From Vagococcus coleopterorum (GTDB lineage Bacteria; Bacillota; Bacilli; Lactobacillales; Vagococcaceae): DNA of 64,000 nucleotides. Location of the stretch: NCBI RefSeq assembly GCF_011303955.1, contig NZ_CP049886.1:186001-250000 (forward strand). The letters run 5' to 3'. The first letter of the stretch is position 1. Each line of letters opens with the position of its first letter. Position numbers and translations under genes: made by a program. Under the pieces are notes generated by a model. That model was not told the DNA's origin, did not search any database, and saw nothing but the letters and a program-made list of their open reading frames with translations. Below are positions 45,608-55,408 of the stretch, piece by piece.

Positions 45608-46898
45608 AAGGTCGATAATTTTTCCATTCGTCTGAATAAAATTTATCATTTAATTGATAGTCTAGGTTAGGATTTTTTGGTCCTTCTAAGAATGGTTTGA
45701 TAGCTTTATCTAATTCCATCCAACCTCGCCAACCAATATGAAGTGGATCTTGCATCAAGTAATCACCCGACAACTGGTTCATATCTAAAATATTATTGAA
45801 TCCTTGGCTAGTTAATTGCTCTGTTAGCTTAGCGTTTAAATCGTCAATACTTTTCTTCGGCAAGCCAGTATGTTTAAGCCACTCTGGATGCATTGTTGGC
45901 AAGATAAAGTACGCATCTAACTTACGTTCTGCAATTTCAGATAGAAGCAGTTCGAAATCTGCAAAACCTTTTGAAATACCGTGATAACGATCTTTATACT
46001 TACCACTCATTTGATTGAATTTATGTGGTTTATTTTTAATATTCATTTTATAAAATGGATTGTAATAACCTACTTTATTATTAGAACTGTATTTTTTCCC
46101 AATTTTTTCTGATAACTTAAACAGGGTTTCTTCATCATAAGTGTCAGGCAAACTATTCAAATTTTCTGCAATACCATTATTGTAAATATACATCTTAGAT
46201 TTTTTGTGTTTTGGATTGTCATCCACTTTCACACCAAAGCGAGTCTCAATATTTTTATCAAAGTAATACTTCATTTTAGAGACTAGTCTATGGAAATCAT
46301 TTGGTTTTTCACCATTTGAAACTTTCTTCAGCGCCTGATTAAAAACGGGACTAATAATAGATCCTGGCATTTGTAGTAAGTTATCTGCAAAAATTTTATC
46401 TTCTTCTGTTACCTTTTCAAGACTAGATAACCATTTCATCGTTTGCAATTCAGAGTATGAATTGACAAAATTATCATTTTGATAATCATTATCTTCAAAG
46501 CTAGATAATGCAACAATAGCTACAATTTTTCCTGATGCTGGAGCATTATTTAACGAATTAAGCATCGTGTATTGATTAAGCAAAGAGGAACCTGACTGCC
46601 CCAATAAATAAGGTCGATAGTTTCGACTATATTTCTCAGCTAATACATTCGGATGGAACATGTCAAAACGACTCAGTTCAGATGCGCCAATGAACGGAAT
46701 GTATTTCGGATCAGATAGCGCTTGATTAACAACTAGTTCCCCAGTATATACTTTTTTATCTAAAGCAGTAGCTGACTGACATATCATCTCCTTGCTTACG
46801 ACAGGAGCTTTGGTTGGTATACAAAGACTTGCAATTACAACCAAGCCCGCCAAAACGATTGGCCCAACACTTAAAATAATTTTTTTATTGAAATCCAT
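45606..46898 (-). CDS. dltD: Second DltD-like D-alanyl transfer protein
   Basis: 430 residues with an N-terminal membrane anchor and an external SGNH-like domain that moves D-Ala onto teichoic acids. The putative nucleophile is S73 in IGASELSRFDMFHP, and the C-terminal DPLHIGWRGW carries the His/Asp pair. It is a diverged tandem copy of the preceding dltD and keeps the same ends (FYSDEW). Ribosome site TGGAGA, 28 bp after the first dltD. Last gene of the operon. Confidence 0.9.
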   Translation of the reverse strand: MDFNKKIILSVGPIVLAGLVVIASLCIPTKAPVVSKEMICQSATALDKKVYTGELVVNQALSDPKYIPFIGASELSRFDMFHPNVLAEKYSRNYRPYLLGQSGSSLLNQYTMLNSLNNAPASGKIVAIVALSSFEDNDYQNDNFVNSYSELQTMKWLSSLEKVTEEDKIFADNLLQMPGSIISPVFNQALKKVSNGEKPNDFHRLVSKMKYYFDKNIETRFGVKVDDNPKHKKSKMYIYNNGIAENLNSLPDTYDEETLFKLSEKIGKKYSSNNKVGYYNPFYKMNIKNKPHKFNQMSGKYKDRYHGISKGFADFELLLSEIAERKLDAYFILPTMHPEWLKHTGLPKKSIDDLNAKLTEQLTSQGFNNILDMNQLSGDYLMQDPLHIGWRGWMELDKAIKPFLEGPKNPNLDYQLNDKFYSDEWKNYRP

Positions 46899-46926
46899 GT
46901 AACATCTCCATTACTTTTTACTAAAG

Positions 46927-48234
46927 CTAATTTGAGCTTGGATCAAACATTTGCCATTCTTTCGAGAAGAAATAATCATCAATCTTTACTTCTGGTGCCT
47001 TATAATCGCGGGCCATAAACTCTTTGATGATTTGATCCAGTTCAACCCACCCTTGTCGTCCTACATGGGCACCATCAACATAACCAAAAGGATATGTATT
47101 TTTCGTTATGTGATAATTATTAAAACCTTGTTTTTTTAGTTGATACTCTAATTTTTTTATTACATTAGTTTGTTCGTCGGATGTAATACCGGTGTAGTCG
47201 TTCCATTTTTTTTGATTTTGATCAATTATTATTAACGGATCCATATTTAATCTTGCAACTTCAGATAACAACAGCTCATAATCCGAATATTCTTGAGACT
47301 TAGTATACTGATAATTTGCTCTAGAATTTTTGTAAGTTGGAAGTTTTTTACCTATGTCTCTTTTAAATTTATCATCAAAAAAACCAAACGGATTATTGCT
47401 ACCCTCTTCTTCACCAATTTCGTATGCTAAATTCATCAATGCATCATAATCATCTTGAGCAGGTAATTTTTTCATTTTGAATTTTCTAGCATACTCAAAA
47501 TTATTCATACCTTTTACAGTATCTGATTCATCAAGATTCATGCTATTAAACCTATTCTCTTCAACTAAACTATATAAAGAATCTTGTGATAGCAAAACAT
47601 TTTTATGTAGTTTTGAAACCAGTTTATCTTTTGAACTAATTTTTTTATTATAAGCAATATTTTCCAATATCAATTTAATCGTAGAGTCTTGCATAACTAA
47701 ATCATATGATAATAATCTCTTCGCAATATAAACATCTCGATCTGAAACGCTAACTAAGCTATCTAACCAAGAATATATTTGCAGTGGTGAATGATACCTA
47801 CCGTAGTATTTATTAGAAATACCACCTACATTTCCAAAGGAATTTGGAGATATAATTAAAATGATTTTCTTATTTTTATGTTCGTTCTGTGTACTGTTTA
47901 TCTCTAAAAAATGAGTTAAACTTCCTTGAGCATCTTTCCCTGCAATAAGCAAACGATAATCCCTATCATATTTTTCAGCTAAAACACTTGGATGAAATTC
48001 ATCGAAAATTGCCATTTCCGATGAAGAATAAACAGGCACATACTTTTCATCTTGGAGTATGTTTTTTCTAATATTCACTCCAGTAACTTGCTTTGTATTT
48101 CGAGCCGTTGATTGAAATTCTTTTTCAGAATTACTAATACCAATGGTTATTCCACTTAAGAATACTAGGACAACTAGTAACAGACTGAAACAAATCGGTC
48201 CAAAAATTAAAACGATTTTTTTATTTCTACTCAT
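46927..48234 (-). CDS. dltD: DltD, teichoic acid D-alanylation protein
   Basis: 435 residues, anchored by one N-terminal helix, catalytic domain outside. The putative nucleophile is S72 in YSSSEMAIFDEFHP; GAHVGRQGW near the C-terminus holds the His with the Asp three residues earlier. Its ATG overlaps the dltC stop (TAATG), so this is the positional dltD. A second dltD follows. Its sequence is more AT-rich and Asn/Lys/Ser-rich than the second copy. Confidence 0.93.
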   Translation of the reverse strand: MSRNKKIVLIFGPICFSLLLVVLVFLSGITIGISNSEKEFQSTARNTKQVTGVNIRKNILQDEKYVPVYSSSEMAIFDEFHPSVLAEKYDRDYRLLIAGKDAQGSLTHFLEINSTQNEHKNKKIILIISPNSFGNVGGISNKYYGRYHSPLQIYSWLDSLVSVSDRDVYIAKRLLSYDLVMQDSTIKLILENIAYNKKISSKDKLVSKLHKNVLLSQDSLYSLVEENRFNSMNLDESDTVKGMNNFEYARKFKMKKLPAQDDYDALMNLAYEIGEEEGSNNPFGFFDDKFKRDIGKKLPTYKNSRANYQYTKSQEYSDYELLLSEVARLNMDPLIIIDQNQKKWNDYTGITSDEQTNVIKKLEYQLKKQGFNNYHITKNTYPFGYVDGAHVGRQGWVELDQIIKEFMARDYKAPEVKIDDYFFSKEWQMFDPSSN

Positions 48235-48470
48235 TACTGAAACGCCACTACTTTATCAATGATAGTTTGCGGTGTTGCCCATTCTTCTTTATGAAATTCT
48301 GTCACTAACATTGGTTTACCAGTTTTCTCTTCAATATCTACTAAAAATTGAACAACTGCTAACGAATCCAGTAATCCTTCTTCGAATAAATCTAAGCTTA
48401 AATCTTCTCTCACTTCATCTGTTCCAGTCAAATCTTCTAAAATATCTAAAACGATTTCTTTAATTTCCAT
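48234..48470 (-). CDS. dltC: D-alanyl carrier protein
   Basis: 78-residue acyl carrier that accepts D-Ala from DltA. The phosphopantetheine Ser is S36 in EEGLLDSLAVVQ. The ATG at 48470 has AAAGGTGG eight bases before it; the longer frame begins with GTG. 20 bp after dltB. Confidence 0.96.
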   Translation of the reverse strand: MEIKEIVLDILEDLTGTDEVREDLSLDLFEEGLLDSLAVVQFLVDIEEKTGKPMLVTEFHKEEWATPQTIIDKVVAFQ

Positions 48471-48490
48471 AATAAATTCCACCTTTATTT

Positions 48491-49765
48491 TTATTTAAAT
48501 AATAATGTATCTAAAAATCCCGAAAATAATAATAATCCAAACGCCACTGCGTGGAAAGTCAATACCACTGCAAATGCGTGTGTATACTTATTCTTCGGTA
48601 ATTTTTTACGATGTTTTCGTTTAAAACGGAGCCACCAGTCGGTCACACAAACTAATGTAGCATGATACAAACCATAGACTAAGTAAAACCACGTTAATCC
48701 ATGCCATAATGCCATAATTAGGAATAAGACAAAGTACCCAACATTAGACGCTACCACTCGACTTTTAAAAACTTTTTTCTTTAGCAAGGTAAACATCAGT
48801 CTCATGTATATATAATCTCTAAACCATGATGAAAGCGATATATGCCAGCGATCCCAAAAATCTTTAATATTTTTAGCTAAAAATGGTTTGTTAAAGTTTT
48901 CAGGCGTATTATATCCCATAATATTACTTGTTCCAATTGCAAATAGACTGTAACCCGCAAAATCAAAAAACAAGTAGAATGTATAAATATACATATATCC
49001 AATCAATCCCCAGGAAATCCCGCCATCAGCAATCGCTGCATGAGACATTTTGGGTAACAAGATGGTGCCGAATAAATATGCCAATATAAATTTATAAACA
49101 AATCCCATAAAAATCTTATGAATCCCTGTTGAAAGCATATCAACATATTCATTTTTTTCAGGGGCATTGAGCAAATCGCTTTCAAAGCGACGATAACGAT
49201 CAATCGGTCCTGATGAAATAGTTGGGAAAAATAGCATAAACTGTAAATAACGACCAATATGATATTCCGTGATAATACCATCTCGTATTTCCATTACCAT
49301 TTGTACCGCTTTAAATGTCAAATAGGAAATTCCTAAAAAACCAATAAAAGAGGGGACCGACAATAGTGAAGGGTGATTATTAACCACTGGTTCAAACCAT
49401 GTTCTGCTATTGATGAACGGAATGATTTTCACTAAAAATAATGGCAAAATGGCTAACGTAACTGCGCCATAAAAAATTCCCGTATTATTTCGTTTTTGTC
49501 TATATTTAAAATAAATGTAAACTAAAATTGTTTGCCAAAGGATATATGAACACAATGCAAATGCTGATCTAAGACTAGGTCCACCAAAACTAATAATCAA
49601 AAAATAAACGGTAAGAATGTTTTGGTACCACATCATTCTTTTTCCTCTTAGCAGTTGGACAACTAGAGGGATTAACGCCACTCCTAACAAAATAAAGTAT
49701 GAGGGATTCTCGTAAGGCGAATAAGATGGGAAATAACTCAAAAATTGACGAATCATATCTAACAC
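48491..49765 (-). CDS. dltB: D-alanine export MBOAT protein
   Basis: Membrane O-acyltransferase that passes D-Ala across the membrane. 424 residues and many helices. The MBOAT core includes NIKDFWDRWHISLSSWFRDYIY and the catalytic His in MALWHGLTWFY. The GTG start shares one base with the dltA stop (TAGTG), with GAGG about 10 bases before it. Confidence 0.95.
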   Translation of the reverse strand: MLDMIRQFLSYFPSYSPYENPSYFILLGVALIPLVVQLLRGKRMMWYQNILTVYFLIISFGGPSLRSAFALCSYILWQTILVYIYFKYRQKRNNTGIFYGAVTLAILPLFLVKIIPFINSRTWFEPVVNNHPSLLSVPSFIGFLGISYLTFKAVQMVMEIRDGIITEYHIGRYLQFMLFFPTISSGPIDRYRRFESDLLNAPEKNEYVDMLSTGIHKIFMGFVYKFILAYLFGTILLPKMSHAAIADGGISWGLIGYMYIYTFYLFFDFAGYSLFAIGTSNIMGYNTPENFNKPFLAKNIKDFWDRWHISLSSWFRDYIYMRLMFTLLKKKVFKSRVVASNVGYFVLFLIMALWHGLTWFYLVYGLYHATLVCVTDWWLRFKRKHRKKLPKNKYTHAFAVVLTFHAVAFGLLLFSGFLDTLLFK

Positions 49766-51276
49766 TAGTTATTCACCTCAGCAATCAACTTCTTACGATC
49801 AACCTTACCATTTGGCGTCAAAGGTAGTGCATCTACATATACGAATTTTTGTGGAATCATGTAATCCATCACATGATGTTTCATTTCTTCTTTAATCGCT
49901 TTTGATAGTTTAAAATCTTTCTCAAAATCATGAGGGTTAGCCACAACATACGCCACTAATTGCTGTACTTTATGCTCTTTATATTTTGGAACAACTGTAC
50001 AAGTTTTAACATAGCTCACTTTGTTCAAATTATGCTCAACATCTTCTAACTCAATTCGATACCCGTGCAATTTAATTTGAAAATCAATACGCCCTTGATA
50101 GTAAACGATACCATCTTTAATATAAGCTGCATCTCCTGAATGGTAAGAAGGGATCCCGTCCATATCAAAGAAAGCTTCTGCTGTTTTTTCAGGGTTATTT
50201 AAATACCCTGGAGAGATAGTTGGTCCATCAATAATTAGTTCCCCAACTTGACCATCTGGTAACTTGTTGCCTTCATCATCAACGATGTACATTCCTGTAC
50301 CTGTTTTGATTTCACCAATCGGTAGACGCTCACTCTTAGCTAACAATTCAGGTGTAATGACCATTTTTGTAACAATAATTGTCGCTTCAGTTGGTCCATA
50401 AGCATTTATAGTTTCTGCATTTGGAAAACGATTGACTAGCGTCTCTGCTAGAGAATGCTTTAATTCTTCACCTGCTAAAATAAATGATTTTAAATTTGGG
50501 TAATTATCGCCATTAAAATTTGGATCAAGCAAACAAATTTCTACAAACGATGGCGTCGAAATCCAAATGTTCAAATCCATTTTTTTCAGCGCAATAAATA
50601 AATCATTAAAATTACCAATTAATTCTTTGGAAACGGGATTCAACACCCCACCATTTAATAAGCATGGATAAGTGATCATGACTGACACATCAAACGAATA
50701 CGATGTTTGAGCTAAAAATTTATCGCCCTCTTCAAACCCAAAATTATTCATTAACCAGTCCAAATGATCTGTTAAATTATTAAAAGTAATTTGTACACCT
50801 TTAGGAACACCCGTGGTACCAGATGTGAAAATAATATACATTACATCATCACCTGAAATAACATTTTTTAATTCAATCGATTTATCATCTCTTAAAATAG
50901 ACTCTGCCTGAACTCTATTAATAAATTTAGTAGTCGTATCAATTGACAATTCATCCCAAGCAATAATACAACTCGGTTTTGCAACAGATATAATCATCTC
51001 CACACGATCCAATGGTGTTTGACTATCAACAGGAATATATGGATGTCCAGCTTTCATCGCAGCTAAAAACGAAACAACCATTTCATAGTAAATACCTCCG
51101 AAAATTAATATAGGTTCGTTTTTTTCTAACGAATTTATGAAGTGATTTGCTAATGTATCGGAATCTCTTTTTAATTGTTTATACGAATAACTACTTTCTC
51201 CATCTTTGAAACACACTCTTTCAGGGTCTTTCTTTGCCCACTCATCTATTTGGTTTATTATAAAATTTCTAGACAT
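49765..51276 (-). CDS. dltA: D-alanine-poly(phosphoribitol/glycerol) carrier ligase
   Basis: Activates D-alanine with ATP and loads DltC. 503 residues, adenylate-forming family. Motifs YIIFTSGTTGVPKGVQ, NAYGPTEATI, YHSGDAAY and the Lys in PLTPNGKVDRKKL. Ribosome site AGGAGAGA. Follows dltX by about 14 bp. Confidence 0.96.
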   Translation of the reverse strand: MSRNFIINQIDEWAKKDPERVCFKDGESSYSYKQLKRDSDTLANHFINSLEKNEPILIFGGIYYEMVVSFLAAMKAGHPYIPVDSQTPLDRVEMIISVAKPSCIIAWDELSIDTTTKFINRVQAESILRDDKSIELKNVISGDDVMYIIFTSGTTGVPKGVQITFNNLTDHLDWLMNNFGFEEGDKFLAQTSYSFDVSVMITYPCLLNGGVLNPVSKELIGNFNDLFIALKKMDLNIWISTPSFVEICLLDPNFNGDNYPNLKSFILAGEELKHSLAETLVNRFPNAETINAYGPTEATIIVTKMVITPELLAKSERLPIGEIKTGTGMYIVDDEGNKLPDGQVGELIIDGPTISPGYLNNPEKTAEAFFDMDGIPSYHSGDAAYIKDGIVYYQGRIDFQIKLHGYRIELEDVEHNLNKVSYVKTCTVVPKYKEHKVQQLVAYVVANPHDFEKDFKLSKAIKEEMKHHVMDYMIPQKFVYVDALPLTPNGKVDRKKLIAEVNN

Positions 51277-51290
51277 ATTCTCTCTCCTAA

Positions 51291-51452
51291 CTAAAATTCA
51301 TTATAAATAAAATCTCCACCACTAACCTGTAGATATTTATATAAATAAATTAATACAATAAAAATAATAGCATATAAAATTGTTTGACCTATAAAAAATA
51401 ACCAATAATTTCTATTATTTTCAAACGCTTTTTCTCTTAGTTTTTCAAACAT
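51291..51452 (-). CDS. dltX: DltX, small dlt-operon membrane protein
   Basis: 53 residues: a basic N-terminus, one transmembrane helix (about 17-40), and the characteristic C-terminal FIYNEF. DltX is required for D-alanylation in several Firmicutes. The ATG at 51452 follows CAGGAGGATATT; the longer frame is not needed. Confidence 0.9.
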   Translation of the reverse strand: MFEKLREKAFENNRNYWLFFIGQTILYAIIFIVLIYLYKYLQVSGGDFIYNEF

Positions 51453-51496
51453 AATATCCTCCTGAAATATCAGCGATTTTTTCAATATTCTTAAAC

Positions 51497-51524
51497 ATTA
51501 TACCATAAAACTACCTTTTGAAAA
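51497..51524 (-). promoter_or_regulatory. Promoter of the dlt operon
   Basis: TTTTCA, 16-bp spacer, TGGTATAAT (extended -10) on the minus strand. Confidence 0.6.
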
Positions 51525-51550
51525 TTAAATTTTTCATAATTATGTACAAA

Positions 51551-51572
51551 AAACCTCGCCATGACGAGGTTT
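51551..51572 (-). terminator. Terminator of nrdG
   Basis: Stem AAACCTCG / CGAGGTTT with loop CCATGA, then TTTTT on the minus strand. Confidence 0.82.
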
Positions 51573-51574
51573 AA

Positions 51575-52171
51575 TCATATTTCTTTTCTAATTTTTTCAA
51601 ACTTCTTATCGGCATCTACACAACCAGTCCAAATAACAGCTTCCCTTTTTTCTAACGATTTTTTTACATCTAAAATCCGCTGATTACTGCTGCCCCGAAA
51701 TTGTAAATTCAAATCAAGTAGTTTTAATTCAAAACGACCATCTACTAAAATATCTATTTTAGAAAGTAACTCAAGTTTATCGTCACTCTCTTTCAATAAT
51801 TCTTCAAACGTGTATCCCGACCAAGACCAAATATCTTTTGTTTCACCATATTCAGCACGAATCCGATCAACTAAAGATAAACAAACTTCTGTATTTAAAA
51901 ATGGTTCTCCACCAAGTAATGTCATCCCTTGGACATAGTCTTGACCTAAATCATCTATAATCCGATCTTCCAATTCTCGTGTATATGGTTGACCGTAGGA
52001 AAAATTTTGAATTGCTTTGTTATAACAGCCTTCACAGGCAAATAAACAGCCGCTAACATACAAACTACAACGCACACCTTCTCCATCTACAAAGTTAAAG
52101 GGCTTATAGTCTGCATAAAAATGTTTTGAATAGTCTGTAGAAGACCATTCTTTCGGTTTAGGATTTCTCAT
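51575..52171 (-). CDS. nrdG: Anaerobic ribonucleotide reductase activating protein
   Basis: Radical SAM enzyme that generates the glycyl radical on NrdD. 198 residues. The iron-sulfur motif CxxxCxxC is CLFACEGC, followed by MTLLGGEPFLN. Ribosome site GGGGGT. It follows nrdD with a hairpin between them. Confidence 0.95.
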   Translation of the reverse strand: MRNPKPKEWSSTDYSKHFYADYKPFNFVDGEGVRCSLYVSGCLFACEGCYNKAIQNFSYGQPYTRELEDRIIDDLGQDYVQGMTLLGGEPFLNTEVCLSLVDRIRAEYGETKDIWSWSGYTFEELLKESDDKLELLSKIDILVDGRFELKLLDLNLQFRGSSNQRILDVKKSLEKREAVIWTGCVDADKKFEKIRKEI

Positions 52172-52191
52172 TTCTGCACCCCCTATGCAAT

Positions 52192-52217
52192 AAAAGGTGA
52201 GCCTAGGCTCACCTTTT
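52192..52217 (-). terminator. Hairpin between nrdD and nrdG
   Basis: Perfect 12-bp stem AAAAGGTGAGCC / GGCTCACCTTTT with only TA between, then TTTTATT on the minus strand. It resembles a weak internal terminator or a processing and stability element. Confidence 0.6.
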
Positions 52218-54381
52218 AATCTCTTAAATGTTTCACTCTTGAGGCAATTTCTTGATGACGACCATGGACCATTGGACGAGCTTGTGGGTTACCTAAATAC
52301 CCACACGTTCTCTTCACCACATCACAGGTTTTTGGATCGTTATTCCCACAACTTGGACATTCAAATCCGCGTTCTGTCGGATTGAAGTCTCCCTCGAATC
52401 CGCACTTGTAGCAATGATCAATCGGGGCATTCGTTCCTAAATAACCGATTTTATCATACGAATAATCCCACACTGCTTCTAACGCTTTCGGGTTTTGTTG
52501 CAAGACTGGATATTCACAATAGTGAATAAACCCACCTGAACAAAATTCCGGATAATCTTTTTCAAAATCTAACTTCTCAAATGGTGTTGGTTTCTTGCGC
52601 ACATCATAATGGAAGCTGTTAGTATAATAATCTTTATCGGTAATATCTTGAATCGAACCAAATTTTTCTTTATCTAAACGACAGAACCGATCTGTTAAAC
52701 TCTCACTTGGTGTTGAGTAGACACTAAAATGGTAGCCATACTGATCACTCCACGCATCAACTGCAGATTTCAACTCATTCATAATCGCTAGTGTAAACAT
52801 CTTAGCTTCTGGTTTAGATTCCCAGTTTCCGCCGTAAAAGGCAGTCGCCACTTCATATAAACCAATATACCCTAATGAAACAGTCGCACGTTTATTCTTA
52901 AATAAATCGTCTACGTTGCCACCTTTAGCTAATCGTTCACCAAATGCACCATACATATAAAGAATCGGAGCATTTTCCGGCGCAGCCTCTTTACATCGTT
53001 CGACGCGGTAGACCAAGGCATCTTTAGCAATTTGCATGCGTTCAGCTAAACCATACCAGAATTTTTCAATACTGCCGTTTGCTTCTAAAGCAATACGTGG
53101 CAAGTTCATTGTCACCACACCTAAGTTCATACGTCCCGAGTTGACTTCAACTCCATTTTCATCCTGCCATCCTTGTAAGAACGAACGGCAGCCCATTGGC
53201 GCTTTGAAACTACCCGTTAATTCAACAATTTTATCATAGTTTAAAACATCTGGATACATGCGTTTTGTTGAACATTCTAACGCCAATTGTTTCACGTCGT
53301 AGTTTGGATCTTCCGGCTGTGAATTTAAGCCTTTTTTGATTGAGAAAATCAATTTGGGGAAAATGGCTGTACGATGTTCTTGCCCTAATCCTTCGATTCT
53401 AATTTGTAAAATAGCTTTTTGAATTTCTCGTTCAAACCAGCTTTCACCTAACCCAAAACCAAATGACGTAAACGGTGTTTGCCCATTTGATGTAAATAGC
53501 GTGTTGATTTCATACTCTAAACTTTGCATTGAGTCATAAATATCTTTTTGTGTTTTTTCTTTCGCATAATCATCATGCTTGGATTCATCATCAATCCATT
53601 TTTTAGCATCACGCAGATGCTTGCGATAATTTTCTTCGGCATAAGGCGCTAATAATTCATCAATTCTATCTGCTGAACACCCACCATATTGACTTGAAGC
53701 CACGTTAGCAATAATTTGCGAAATTTGTGCCGCAGCTGTTTGAATCGATTTAGGTGATTCAACTTCTGCATTTCCAATTTTGAAACCATCGCGTAGCATG
53801 CTTTCAAAGTCAATCAAACAACAGTTAGTCATTGGTGTATATGGGTGATAATCTAAATCATGGTAATGAATATCCCCTTTTTGATGAGCGTTTGATACAT
53901 GTTCCGGCAACATTTTTAATCCAATTGATTTACCCACAATACCTGCGGTTAAATCTCGTTGCGTGTTGAAAACATCACTATCTTTATTAGCATTTTCATT
54001 TACTACTGTTTGATCTTTAGCTAATAATTTTCCAATTGTGTAATTAATATCTGTCGCTTGCGTCCGTTCAAAGTCACGATTTGTACGATAATTAATATAC
54101 GCTTGTGCTAATTCTAGTTCATGTTCTTGTAGTAGAATGTGTTCCACGACGTTTTGAATTTCATAGATTTTAACGTCTTGGTGAAAACGAGACGTTAATT
54201 CTTCAGAAATTAATTCTACTAGATGTGAAATACGTTCCTCATCTGCTACTTCTTTTTGATCTGCTTTGATTAAAGCATTATGAATTTTTGACATATCAAA
54301 ATCGACAGCACGTCCATCACGTTTGATGACGCGGATGCGGTTTAATTGGGTTGGAAAAGCTACTATTTTATCCTTTGACAT
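52216..54381 (-). CDS. nrdD: Anaerobic (class III) ribonucleoside-triphosphate reductase
   Basis: Oxygen-sensitive enzyme making dNTPs from NTPs. 721 residues. An N-terminal ATP cone (RVIKRDGRAVDFDMSKIHNAL) precedes the glycyl radical domain. The zinc site uses Cys in CYKCGFEGD and CPSCGN, and the glycyl radical Gly lies in RTCGYLG. An NrdR-like box lies upstream, so it is probably in the same regulon as nrdHEF. Confidence 0.96.
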   Translation of the reverse strand: MSKDKIVAFPTQLNRIRVIKRDGRAVDFDMSKIHNALIKADQKEVADEERISHLVELISEELTSRFHQDVKIYEIQNVVEHILLQEHELELAQAYINYRTNRDFERTQATDINYTIGKLLAKDQTVVNENANKDSDVFNTQRDLTAGIVGKSIGLKMLPEHVSNAHQKGDIHYHDLDYHPYTPMTNCCLIDFESMLRDGFKIGNAEVESPKSIQTAAAQISQIIANVASSQYGGCSADRIDELLAPYAEENYRKHLRDAKKWIDDESKHDDYAKEKTQKDIYDSMQSLEYEINTLFTSNGQTPFTSFGFGLGESWFEREIQKAILQIRIEGLGQEHRTAIFPKLIFSIKKGLNSQPEDPNYDVKQLALECSTKRMYPDVLNYDKIVELTGSFKAPMGCRSFLQGWQDENGVEVNSGRMNLGVVTMNLPRIALEANGSIEKFWYGLAERMQIAKDALVYRVERCKEAAPENAPILYMYGAFGERLAKGGNVDDLFKNKRATVSLGYIGLYEVATAFYGGNWESKPEAKMFTLAIMNELKSAVDAWSDQYGYHFSVYSTPSESLTDRFCRLDKEKFGSIQDITDKDYYTNSFHYDVRKKPTPFEKLDFEKDYPEFCSGGFIHYCEYPVLQQNPKALEAVWDYSYDKIGYLGTNAPIDHCYKCGFEGDFNPTERGFECPSCGNNDPKTCDVVKRTCGYLGNPQARPMVHGRHQEIASRVKHLRD

Positions 54382-54480
54382 CCTTGTTCACTCCTTCATT
54401 TGCTTTCTCTATTATTCTAACCTAGAACAACGAAGTTAACAACTAGATAATGTGTTATATGTGTACTTTTTAATTAATAC

Positions 54481-54496
54481 ACACCATATATAGTTT
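54481..54496 (-). promoter_or_regulatory. NrdR-like box upstream of nrdDG
   Basis: ACACCATATATAGTTT matches the consensus ACACWATATATWGTGT at all but two positions, about 100 bp before nrdD. I could not assign the -35 and -10 with confidence. Confidence 0.6.
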
Positions 54497-54539
54497 GTTC
54501 CGTGGGAGAATCCTGTTGTAAGAACCTATTACACAACAA

Positions 54540-54570
54540 AAAAACACCTTTCTTAAGAGGCGTTTTTATT
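54540..54570 (-). terminator. Terminator of the small hypothetical gene
   Basis: Imperfect stem AAAAACaCCT ... AGGcGTTTTT with CTTAAG at the tip and T-run on the minus strand. Confidence 0.65.
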
Positions 54571-54573
54571 CCT

Positions 54574-54873
54574 TTATAATAAAGTCACACTACTCTTACT
54601 ATCATGCCATAGTTCTTCTGGAGTATAATGATCATTTTCGTTAATCGTGACTGTCCCATCAGGTTTGATATCAATCTCACAACCTATCCACATGGTGGTT
54701 GGATTAACCAATAAGTTTTTACGTTTGCCTTTTCCTTTACTAACAGAAAAAGCATCTTTCATATTAGAAATATAATGCGTTTGAAGATATTTTATTTCAC
54801 CATTATCAAATTCTATTTTTAAGATATTTGCAGCATTTTCAACCTTTAACGCTTTAGGCACTTTTTTATCCAC
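54574..54873 (-). CDS. Hypothetical protein, about 99 residues
   Basis: Not recognised. Small soluble mixed alpha/beta protein with ILKIEFDNGEIKYLQT near the N-terminus and an acidic region ITINENDHYTPEELWHD. GTG at 54873 is preferred (GAAAGGG nine bases before it), with TTG 54876 and GTG 54879 as alternatives. It is transcribed alone with its own terminator. Confidence 0.6.
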   Translation of the reverse strand: MDKKVPKALKVENAANILKIEFDNGEIKYLQTHYISNMKDAFSVSKGKGKRKNLLVNPTTMWIGCEIDIKPDGTVTINENDHYTPEELWHDSKSSVTLL

Positions 54874-54947
54874 CAACACTCACCCTTTCTAAAAATATGA
54901 CCTTACTACTGTTTATTATACGCTCTTTAGTATCTTTAACAACAAAA

Positions 54948-54977
54948 AAAGATGCTACTCAAATGAGTAGCATCTTT
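54948..54977 (-). terminator. Terminator of infC-rpmI-rplT
   Basis: Perfect 14-bp stem AAAGATGCTACTCA / TGAGTAGCATCTTT, then TTTTTT on the minus strand. Confidence 0.9.
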
Positions 54978-54985
54978 AAATTTAA

Positions 54986-55345
54986 TTATTTAGCAAGAGC
55001 TTTTTTAGCTTCTTCTGCAAGAGAAGTGAATGCAGCCGCATCGTTAACTGCTAAGTCAGCTAACATTTTACGGTTGATATCGATTTCAGCTAATTTTAAG
55101 CCGTGCATCATTTTGCTGTAGCTTAAGCCATTCATACGAGCAGCAGCGTTGATACGCGCGATCCATAATTTACGGAAATCACGTTTTTTCTGACGACGAT
55201 CTCTGTAAGCATAGCTGTAAGATTTCATCACTTGTTCTTTCGCTGTTCTGAATAATGTATGTTTTGATCCGTAGTAACCTTTCGCTAACTTAAGCGTCTT
55301 TTTACGACGTTGACGGGTAGTACTTCCACCTTTGACACGTGCCAT
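54986..55345 (-). CDS. rplT: 50S ribosomal protein L20
   Basis: 119-residue basic assembly protein of the large subunit. Typical N-terminus [23 protein letters not shown]-like and [18 protein letters not shown]. It is also the repressor of its own operon through the leader RNA in Firmicutes (family knowledge). Ribosome site AAGGAGG. Confidence 0.98.
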   Translation of the reverse strand: MARVKGGSTTRQRRKKTLKLAKGYYGSKHTLFRTAKEQVMKSYSYAYRDRRQKKRDFRKLWIARINAAARMNGLSYSKMMHGLKLAEIDINRKMLADLAVNDAAAFTSLAEEAKKALAK

Positions 55346-55408
55346 ATGGTTATTCCTCCTTGAATTATCTCTAATAATTAGTTATTTGTTTGATATTGCT
55401 AGTTAAAA

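Noticed and set aside
46899-46926. Second dltD as a broken fragment of the first
   Set aside because: Both frames are full length with their own anchor, ribosome site and catalytic motifs.
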